A stretch of 35,281 nt of DNA from an uncultured Prevotella sp. (GTDB lineage Bacteria > Bacteroidota > Bacteroidia > Bacteroidales > Bacteroidaceae): contig NZ_URNN01000011.1 in the NCBI RefSeq assembly GCF_900549175.1, positions 1 through 35,281 on the forward strand. Direction: 5' to 3'. The notes under the pieces are model-generated. The model had not been told where the DNA came from and searched no databases. It was given only the letters and a program-made list of their open reading frames with translations. The translations under genes and the position numbers were made by a program. Shown piece after piece: positions 29,801 to 35,281 of this stretch; position 1 is the stretch's first letter; each line of letters opens with the position of its first letter.

Positions 29801-31669
29801 TTTGTCCTTCTCCCTTATCTCCACGCGGCGTATCTTTCCGCTGATGGTCTTTGGCAGTTCGTTGACGAACTCGATTATGCGCGGATATTTGTACGGTGCC
29901 GTCTCGTGCTTCACGTGGTTCTGAAGCTCTTTGACGAGGTCATCGCCGGCACGGTCTTTCCAGTCGGTATGAAGCACGACGGTGGCCTTGACCACCATGC
30001 CGCGTATATCGTCGGGTACGCCCGTGATGGCACATTCCACAACGGCCGGGTGGGTCATCAGTGCGCTCTCCACCTCGAACGGGCCGATGCGGTAGCCGCT
30101 GCTCTTGATAACGTCGTCGATGCGGCCCACAAACCAGTAGTATCCGTCTTCGTCGCGCCATGCCACATCGCCCGTGTGGTACATGCCGTCGTGCCAAACA
30201 CGGCGTGTAAGCTCCTCGTCGCGGTAATATTCCTTGAAAAGCCCCAAAGGCTTTTTAAGGTCAGAGGTATGAGTGTAGAGTGAAGAGGTATGATTACTCT
30301 TATGTAGTTCAGGAGAATGAGTGTTTGGTTCAGAGGTATGATTACTCTTATGTAGTTCAGGGGAATGAGTGTTTGGTTCAGAGGTATGATAACCGTTTTC
30401 ACTCTGTCCTATATTACTCTGCTTCATATTCAAGTCTTGAGAGTAATCATATCTCTTCACTCTGCACTCTTCACTCTGACCTATTTTAATCACGATCTCC
30501 CCCTTCTCTCCGTCCTCGCACGGTGTGCCGTCAGGCTTTACGAGGTCTATGTTGTACTGCGGGTTGGGCAGCCCCATCGAACCGGGTTTCGGCTTGTTCC
30601 ACGGCATGGTGCCGAGCGTCATAGTTGTTTCGGTCTGTCCGAAACCCTCCATGAGTCGGATGCCCGTCAGCTCGAAGAAACGGTCGTAGACGGCGGGATT
30701 GAGTGCCTCGCCGGCCGTGCAGCAGTAGCGGAGCGAGGAGAGGTCGTACTTGCTGAAGTCCTCATGTATCATGAAGCGGTAGACCGTTGGCGGGGCGCAG
30801 AACGACGTTATGCGGTAGCGCTCAATCTGGCGGAGTATCTTGTCGGCTGTGAACTTCTCGTGGTCGAAGACGAACACCGCCGCCCCGGCAAACCACTGTC
30901 CGTACATCTTTCCCCAGACGGCCTTGCCCCAACCCGTGTCGGCCACGGTGAGGTGGATGCTGTCTTCGGACAGGTTGTGCCAGAACACGCCCGTGGTAAG
31001 ATGGCCGAGGGCATAGAGAAAGTCGTGGGCCACCATCTTCGGTTCGCCGCTGGTGCCGCTGGTGAAGTACATCAGCATTGTGTCATCGTTGTCGTTCACA
31101 CGGTCGGGACGCACAAACGCCGGGGCCTGCCCCCATTCGCTCTGCCAGTCGTGGAACCTCTCGGCCCGCAGCGGCCCCACGCTCACGAGCGTCTCCACCG
31201 TGGGGCTCTCGGCCATGGCCTCGCTCACCTGACGCATCACGTACTCCTCGCCCACGCATACGATGGCCTTGATGCCGGCGCGCGTGTTGCGGTAGACGAT
31301 ATCGTGGCGGGTGAGCATGTGGGTGGCGGGTATGGCGATGGCGCCTATCTTGTGCAGGGCGAGCATCGACAGCCAGAACTCACAGCGCCGCTTGAGGATG
31401 AGCATGACCTTGTCGCCGCGGCCGATGCCCAGCTGCATGAACCATGCGGCGGTGCGGTCGGAGAGCGTTTTCAGTTCGCCGAACGAAAACCGGCGGCACG
31501 CTCCCTCGTCGTTCGTCCAGAGCAGGGCGAGTTTGTCGGGCTGTTCTTCTGCCCACACGTCCATCACGTCGTAGGCGAAATTAAACCGTTCGGGTATCTT
31601 GAAGTGCAGGTTGCGTATGAAGTCTTCCTGCGACTCGAAATGTGTCTGTGTTAAGAACTTTTCTATCAT
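29777..31669 (-). CDS. Acyl-CoA synthetase (AMP-forming) with in-frame repeat insertion
   Basis: This enzyme activates a carboxylic acid through an acyl-adenylate to the CoA thioester; the substrate (acetate, short- or medium-chain acid) cannot be read from sequence. The 630-residue protein has the P-loop YFTSGTSGEPK (201-211), MEGFGQTETTM (340-350), YHTGDVAWRDEDGYYWFVGR (497-516) and the C-terminal lysine motif PKTISGK (606-612), all intact. Between GEIVIKI (to 396) and KPLGLFKEYYRDEE (from 473) lies an extra segment of about 75 residues containing two NHTSEPNTHSPELHKS repeats, made of intergenic-type palindromic repeat DNA. Without it the length is about 555, the family norm. The last residues (QADNS) are also repeat-derived. 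Adjacent genes are a XRE-cupin regulator (31 bp) and proB (29 bp). Confidence 0.92.
   Translation of the reverse strand: MIEKFLTQTHFESQEDFIRNLHFKIPERFNFAYDVMDVWAEEQPDKLALLWTNDEGACRRFSFGELKTLSDRTAAWFMQLGIGRGDKVMLILKRRCEFWLSMLALHKIGAIAIPATHMLTRHDIVYRNTRAGIKAIVCVGEEYVMRQVSEAMAESPTVETLVSVGPLRAERFHDWQSEWGQAPAFVRPDRVNDNDDTMLMYFTSGTSGEPKMVAHDFLYALGHLTTGVFWHNLSEDSIHLTVADTGWGKAVWGKMYGQWFAGAAVFVFDHEKFTADKILRQIERYRITSFCAPPTVYRFMIHEDFSKYDLSSLRYCCTAGEALNPAVYDRFFELTGIRLMEGFGQTETTMTLGTMPWNKPKPGSMGLPNPQYNIDLVKPDGTPCEDGEKGEIVIKIGQSEECRVKRYDYSQDLNMKQSNIGQSENGYHTSEPNTHSPELHKSNHTSEPNTHSPELHKSNHTSSLYTHTSDLKKPLGLFKEYYRDEELTRRVWHDGMYHTGDVAWRDEDGYYWFVGRIDDVIKSSGYRIGPFEVESALMTHPAVVECAITGVPDDIRGMVVKATVVLHTDWKDRAGDDLVKELQNHVKHETAPYKYPRIIEFVNELPKTISGKIRRVEIREKDKSAQADNS
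30256..30484. repeat. Palindromic repeat element inserted in the acyl-CoA synthetase gene
   Basis: About 229 bp of repeat sequence. Outer arms at 30277-30300 and 30440-30463 are inverted and match at 23 of 24 positions (AGAGTGAAGAGGTATGATTA...). Inside is a 48 bp unit beginning CAGAGGTATGATTACTCTTA present in two near-identical tandem copies plus partial ones. The words GAGGTATGAT, TTTGGTTCAGA and TCATACCTCTTCACTCT also form the 34038-34130 element. The unit length is a multiple of three and all codons are sense. Confidence 0.9.
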
Positions 31670-31700
31670 GACTCAGTTATGTCTTCTATAAAAAATAATG

Positions 31701-32255
31701 TTACTCCACCACCACGAGGAATTTCACCGGCCGTCCGTCGAGTGCGCGCATGCAGTGCGGCTGCGATGCGTCGAAGAAGATGCTGTCGCCGGGACCCAGT
31801 TCCATCACCTTATTGCCTATGGTTATCTCCATCCGGCCCTCCACGATGTAGTCGAATTCCTGTCCGTCGTGCGCGTTCTTGTTGAAGCGGGCGTCATCGG
31901 GCAGCGGGTCAACCTGCGTCAGGTATGTGTCGAACTTGCGTCCGCGGAATCCACTTGCCAGACTCTGGTATTTGTAGCTCTTGCGGCGCTCCACGGCCAT
32001 GCCCTGTCCGTTGCGTGTGAGGAAGTAGCTGCTCATGCGCGGCTCCTCGCCGAACATCAGCACGTCGAGCGCAATGCCGTAGCGTTTGGCTATCTTCGAC
32101 AGCCGGTAAACCGACGGGTCGGCCTCGCCGGCTTCTATCTTCTGATAGTGTTCGAGGGTGATGCCGCACAGTTCGGCCACCTCTTCCGCCGGTATGTCAA
32201 GCACCTCGCGCAGTCCGCGCAGACGCTCACCTATTTGTTTTATCTGTTCGTCCAT
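31701..32255 (-). CDS. XRE-family regulator with C-terminal cupin
   Basis: The 184-residue protein (MDEQIKQIGERLRGLREV...) has a helix-turn-helix domain (about 6-60; AEEVAELCGITLEHYQKIEAGEADPSVY) and a cupin domain (about 110-182; HDGQEFDYIVEGRMEITIG and LGPGDSIFFDASQPHCMRAL). Members of this family are repressors or activators that sense a small ligand in the cupin barrel. The ATG at 32255 is preferred: a longer frame opens at 32294 but would start inside the promoter. It lies 31 bp before the acyl-CoA ligase, which it probably controls together with proB. Confidence 0.93.
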   Translation of the reverse strand: MDEQIKQIGERLRGLREVLDIPAEEVAELCGITLEHYQKIEAGEADPSVYRLSKIAKRYGIALDVLMFGEEPRMSSYFLTRNGQGMAVERRKSYKYQSLASGFRGRKFDTYLTQVDPLPDDARFNKNAHDGQEFDYIVEGRMEITIGNKVMELGPGDSIFFDASQPHCMRALDGRPVKFLVVVE

Positions 32256-32525
32256 AAAAATTTCCTTTTGTCGTTCTATTCTGCAAAAGTACAAAGAAAT
32301 GACGTAAAACGGGCGCGTATGGCGATAAAATGATATAAAATGAATGGTGCGGGGAGATGTTGAATGTCGGGCATGGTGTCGTAACGGTTATGGCTGCATC
32401 TTTTGCCGTATTGTCAAAAGGTATGCACAGCCGCATCTTCCCGGCCGTTTTATTTGCCGGTATCGATATTTTTTGTTATCTTTACCGGAAAATATTACGT
32501 CTGACCAATAATAAACAACCTGACT
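32256..32525. other. Divergent control region between XRE-cupin gene and glnA
   Basis: The 270 bp spacer holds a minus-strand -7 box TACTTTTG (32284-32291) about 30 bp before the regulator ATG. On the glnA side the DNA is AT-rich (TATCGATATTTTTTGTTATC) without an exact TAnnTTTG at good spacing. No gene is seen. Confidence 0.55.
32284..32291 (-). promoter_or_regulatory. -7 box of the XRE-cupin / ligase / proB unit
   Basis: TACTTTTG on the minus strand matches TAnnTTTG. The start codon at 32255 follows about 30 bp downstream. A -33 TTTG at the proper distance is not obvious (TTTTAC at 32305-32310 is the nearest). Confidence 0.5.
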
Positions 32526-34028
32526 ATGAAAAAGGAATTGGAAATGAACCCTAATGGGTTGGTGGCATTTTTAGGCAAGCCGCACACGGAATTCATGCGT
32601 GAAGACATCGTGAAATTCATCCGCGAGAACGACATCAGAATGGTCAACTTCATGTATCCCGCGGCCGACGGACGGCTGAAGACGCTCAATTTCGTCATCA
32701 ACGACCTTGCATATCTCGAGTCGATACTAACCTGCGGCGAGCGTGTTGACGGGTCGAGTCTCTTCCCCTTCATCGAGGCGGGCAGCAGCGACCTCTATGT
32801 CATCCCGAGATACCGCACGGCTTTTGTCGACCCGTTTGCCGAACAGCCCACACTCACCATGCTGTGCTCATTCTTCGACAAGGACGGCAGGCCGCTCGAA
32901 AGTTCTCCCGAGCAGACGTTGCGCAAGGCGTGCCGGGCGTTCACCGACACTACGGGAATGACGTTCGAGGCTATGGGTGAACTGGAGTACTATGTCATCG
33001 GCAGAAATGATGAAACCTTTCCCGCCACCGACCAGCGCGGCTACCACGAGTCGGCGCCATACGCCAAGTACGGCGATTTCCGTACGCAGTGCATGATGTA
33101 TATAGCGCAGGCCGGAGGCCGCATCAAGTACGGTCACTCGGAGGTGGGCAACTTCACCCTCGACGGCGTTACATACGAGCAGAACGAGATTGAGTTCTTG
33201 CCCGTTCCGGCGGAAGAGGCCGCCGACCAGCTGATGGTGGCAAAGTGGATTATCCGCAATCTGGCCGACCAATACGGTCTTGAAGTGACCTTCGCCCCGA
33301 AGATAACAGCGGGCAAGGCCGGCTCGGGTCTGCACATACACATGAGGCTGATGAAGGACGGGCGTAACATGATGACCGACGGCGGGCGTATCTCCGACAC
33401 GGCGCGCCGTGCCATAGCCGGCCTGATGGAGCTGGCTCCGGCCATCACGGCCTTCGGCAACACCAACCCCACGTCTTACTTCCGTCTTGTGCCTCATCAG
33501 GAGGCGCCCACGAACGTCTGCTGGGGCGACCGCAACCGCTCGGTGCTTGTGCGTGTGCCATTGGGATGGTCGGCGCTCACGGACATGTCGGCCGCGGCCA
33601 ATCCGCTCGAAACGCCCGCACAGCCCGACACCACGCAGAAGCAGACGGTGGAGATACGCTCTGCCGATGGTTCCGCCGATGTATATCTGCTGTTGGCCGC
33701 ACTGGCCGTGGCCTGCCGTCATGGCTTCGAGCTGGCCGACGCTCCCGCTATAGCCGAACGCACTTACGTCAATGTAAACATACACAAGGATGAGAACCGC
33801 GACCGCCTCGCCTTGTTGGCGCAGCTGCCCGACAGCTGTGCCGCGTCGGCCGACTGTCTTGCCCGCCGGCGGGAGGGGTTCGAGGAGCATGGTGTGTTCA
33901 GCGGCGCGATGATTGACGGCATCATAGCCCGTCTGCGCGATTTCAACGACCGCACGCTGCGCCGCGACATCGCGGGCAACGATGAGGAGATGATGAAGCT
34001 CGTCAAGCGGTTCTTCCACTGCGGGTAA
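32526..34028 (+). CDS. glnA: Glutamine synthetase
   Basis: The enzyme makes glutamine from glutamate, ammonia and ATP in the cytoplasm. The 500-residue protein has the conserved blocks of the GS catalytic core: GELEYYV (151-157), YEQNEIEF (217-224), GKAGSGLHIHM (263-273) and NTNPTSYFRLVPHQEAP (312-328), then WGDRNRSVLVRVP. Length fits the roughly 500-residue form found in Bacteroidetes rather than the 470-residue E. coli type or the 730-residue type III. An ATG at 32544 (MNPNG) is an alternative start. It supplies nitrogen metabolism next to the glutamate-using proline genes. A palindromic terminator-like element follows. Confidence 0.96.
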   Translation: MKKELEMNPNGLVAFLGKPHTEFMREDIVKFIRENDIRMVNFMYPAADGRLKTLNFVINDLAYLESILTCGERVDGSSLFPFIEAGSSDLYVIPRYRTAFVDPFAEQPTLTMLCSFFDKDGRPLESSPEQTLRKACRAFTDTTGMTFEAMGELEYYVIGRNDETFPATDQRGYHESAPYAKYGDFRTQCMMYIAQAGGRIKYGHSEVGNFTLDGVTYEQNEIEFLPVPAEEAADQLMVAKWIIRNLADQYGLEVTFAPKITAGKAGSGLHIHMRLMKDGRNMMTDGGRISDTARRAIAGLMELAPAITAFGNTNPTSYFRLVPHQEAPTNVCWGDRNRSVLVRVPLGWSALTDMSAAANPLETPAQPDTTQKQTVEIRSADGSADVYLLLAALAVACRHGFELADAPAIAERTYVNVNIHKDENRDRLALLAQLPDSCAASADCLARRREGFEEHGVFSGAMIDGIIARLRDFNDRTLRRDIAGNDEEMMKLVKRFFHCG

Positions 34029-34037
34029 ATAGAAGTG

Positions 34038-34130
34038 AAGAGTTGTGAGCTTAGAGTGAAGAGGTATGATAACCTTCAAGATTTGGTTCAGAAAGTAATC
34101 ATACCTCTTCACTCTAAGCTCACAACTCTT
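34038..34130. terminator. Palindromic repeat element between glnA and the GNAT gene
   Basis: Perfect 33 bp arms at 34038-34070 and 34098-34130 flank a 27 bp loop. The left arm contains AGAGTGAAGAGGTATGAT, identical to 30277-30294 within the acyl-CoA synthetase gene, and the loop holds the shared word TTTGGTTCAGA. Between convergent genes it can act as a bidirectional terminator, but the sequence identity marks it as a dispersed repeat. Confidence 0.9.
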
Positions 34131-34139
34131 AACTTTTAA

Positions 34140-34409
34140 TTACCCTTTCTTTGTTCTCTCCATAAGCAACTTGACGTAAGAACACTGCGGAACGATATTC
34201 ATGCCACGATTGCGCGCATAGCTAATGGCGGCATCAGCCAACTTGCGCCCAATGCCACGCCCCTCTATATAGGCGTAGGTGTGTGTGATGGTCATCGTTT
34301 GCCCATCAATCTCATATTCTATATGTCCCACTACGTTTCCATTCTCAATGGCACGGAAACGGTTCTCTGCCTCGTAGTGCTCGATTTTCAATTCTGTATC
34401 GGCTTTCAT
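34140..34409 (-). CDS. Small GNAT-family N-acetyltransferase (YidJ/GCN5-related type)
   Basis: The 89-residue protein belongs to the short GNAT group (Acetyltransf_CG). ENRFRAIENGNVVGHIEYEI (15-34) is followed by HTYAYIEGRGIGRKLADAA (43-61), where GRGIGRKL is the acetyl-CoA pyrophosphate loop, and by IVPQCSYVKLLME. The natural acceptor is unknown for this group. It is downstream of proC by 13 bp and probably cotranscribed with it. It is unusually short for an enzyme but normal for the family. Confidence 0.9.
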   Translation of the reverse strand: MKADTELKIEHYEAENRFRAIENGNVVGHIEYEIDGQTMTITHTYAYIEGRGIGRKLADAAISYARNRGMNIVPQCSYVKLLMERTKKG

Positions 34410-34422
34410 CGGATATTGTCTC

Positions 34423-35211
34423 TTAATTGACTCCAGCTTTCAGCCCTCTTATCACCGCACTCGTGAATCCGGCGTGCTCCATCTCGTTGAGGCCGCGGAT
34501 GGTCAGCCCGCCGGGCGTGGTCACCTTGTCTATTTCGGCTTCGGGGTGGTTGCCGTTGGCCAGAAGCAGGTCGACGGCACCCTTCACGGTCTGGAGCACT
34601 ATGTGCTTGGCGTCATCGGCACGGAATCCCAGTTCCACGCCACCTTCAGAGGCGGCCCGCACGTAGCGCATGGCGTAGGCAATGCCGCACGAGGCGAGGG
34701 TGGTGCCGGCTCCGAGGAGTCGCTCCTCTATGACGAGCGAGCTGCCCGCGTCATCAAATATGTTCTTTATCGTTTCCGTCTGCCCGTCGCTCGCGCCCAC
34801 GGGTACGATGAATGTCATCGAACTGCGTTCGGCGATGGCGATGTTGGGTATGGTGAGGAACATCGGCGGCACGGTGCCGTCATCCTTGCGCATCCATTCC
34901 GCCAGTGTTGCCGACGGCAGGCCGGCCACCACAACGACGAGCATTTGGCGGCTGTAGTCCATCACCGGCTTTATCTCCCGCAGCACGCTTTCCGCCACCC
35001 ACGGCTTCACGACAACACAAATAATGTCGGCATCGGCTGCCGCCACGCTGTTGTCGGTGGTGAGACTCACGCCTGTGCCGGCAAAGCGTTCGAGTGCGTC
35101 CTGCGTGCGGTTTGACACTGTGATGTCTGACGGGCGGAAGATGTCGCCCTTGAGAAATCCGCTTACCATCGCGCCGCCCATTGCGCCGGCGCCTATGATT
35201 GATATTTTCAT
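34423..35211 (-). CDS. proC: Pyrroline-5-carboxylate reductase
   Basis: ProC reduces 1-pyrroline-5-carboxylate to proline with NAD(P)H, the last step of the pathway started by ProB and ProA. The 262-residue protein has the Rossmann dinucleotide loop IGAGAMGGAMVSG (6-18), VVVKPWVAESVL, and the C-terminal dimer-domain signature TTPGGLTIRGLNEMEHAG. Length matches the family. All three proline genes are thus in this window, at three separate sites. Confidence 0.97.
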   Translation of the reverse strand: MKISIIGAGAMGGAMVSGFLKGDIFRPSDITVSNRTQDALERFAGTGVSLTTDNSVAAADADIICVVVKPWVAESVLREIKPVMDYSRQMLVVVVAGLPSATLAEWMRKDDGTVPPMFLTIPNIAIAERSSMTFIVPVGASDGQTETIKNIFDDAGSSLVIEERLLGAGTTLASCGIAYAMRYVRAASEGGVELGFRADDAKHIVLQTVKGAVDLLLANGNHPEAEIDKVTTPGGLTIRGLNEMEHAGFTSAVIRGLKAGVN

Positions 35212-35230
35212 ATTTTTTTTCTTTTATTGG

Positions 35231-35275
35231 GGAGTTAATCTTTTTAAGGAGTTATAGGAGTTAAAGGAGTTATCG
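35231..35275. repeat. GGAGTTA-word repeat upstream of proC
   Basis: Four varied copies of (A)GGAGTTA(A/T) lie between 35231 and 35275 at the window edge. The same word pair GGAGTTAAAGGAG forms the arm of the 7006-7100 palindrome (7083-7095). Confidence 0.65.
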
Positions 35276-35281
35276 CGGCTG

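Noticed and set aside
30262..30394. 48 bp tandem repeats resembling a short CRISPR array
   Set aside because: The units are directly contiguous with no unique spacers, are coding in frame, and no cas genes are nearby.
30365..31654. Open frame of 429 codons on the plus strand opposite the acyl-CoA synthetase
   Set aside because: The minus-strand frame has all AMP-ligase motifs; the plus-strand translation is His/Val/Arg-rich with no domain.
32868..34112. Open frame of 414 codons on the minus strand opposite glnA
   Set aside because: glnA shows all glutamine synthetase motifs on the plus strand; the antisense frame also runs through the palindromic repeat and has no protein features.

Overview
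The window looks like a chromosome segment from a member of the Bacteroidales, most probably Prevotella or a close relative. The reasons are Bacteroidetes-type promoter boxes (TAnnTTTG), weak or absent Shine-Dalgarno sequences, an ArgF' of the Bacteroides N-succinylornithine carbamoyltransferase type, a NigD-like lipoprotein, an AAA-ATPase/PD-(D/E)XK (DUF1703-type) protein, and core genes of rather high GC separated by AT-rich spacers. The assignment is by inspection only; no search was run.

Layout. (1) 1-5.1 kb: the translation/transcription operon rimP-nusA-infB on the minus strand, with a Bacteroidetes promoter and a hairpin in the rimP leader. (2) 5.1-7.4 kb: a DUF1703-type AAA-ATPase and a 0.7 kb spacer carrying a 95 bp imperfect palindrome and a possible 42-residue secreted peptide. 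(3) 7.4-12.3 kb, plus strand: PASTA membrane protein, rluD, ddl, a phospholipid-type acyltransferase and a NigD-like lipoprotein (envelope and ribosome housekeeping). (4) 12.4-14.9 kb, minus strand: argF' and proA. (5) 14.95-28.6 kb: an accessory block lying between proA and proB. It holds a DUF3791-DUF3990-DUF3791 module (candidate PARP-like ADP-ribosyltransferase), a tight nine-gene operon (16.1-26.1 kb) and a divergent AlbA_2/HATPase regulator. (6) 28.7-32.3 kb, minus strand: XRE-cupin regulator, acyl-CoA ligase, proB. (7) 32.5-35.2 kb: glnA (+), then proC and a small GNAT (-).

The standout is the nine-gene operon. In transcription order it encodes a TerY-C-like zinc-ribbon protein, a Ser/Thr kinase with its own zinc ribbon, a TerY-like VWA protein, a PP2C phosphatase with a coiled-coil tail, a MORN protein, a GrpE-like coiled-coil protein, a lidless Hsp70, a LIM plus HExxH protein resembling the plant DA1 peptidase, and a MORN/transmembrane/TonB-C protein. 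The kinase, phosphatase and VWA genes form the recognised TerY-P triad. Joining it to an Hsp70/GrpE pair, a DA1-like protease and an envelope-spanning MORN-TonB protein suggests a phosphorylation-controlled chaperone/protease stress or defence system reaching to the periplasm. That system-level reading is inference.

A second theme is repeats. Almost every long spacer carries short reiterated words, often arranged as inverted repeats. One such palindromic family, present between glnA and the GNAT gene, also sits in frame inside the acyl-CoA ligase gene, where it adds about 75 residues with a 16-residue tandem repeat. This resembles in principle the palindromic elements that insert into Rickettsia genes.
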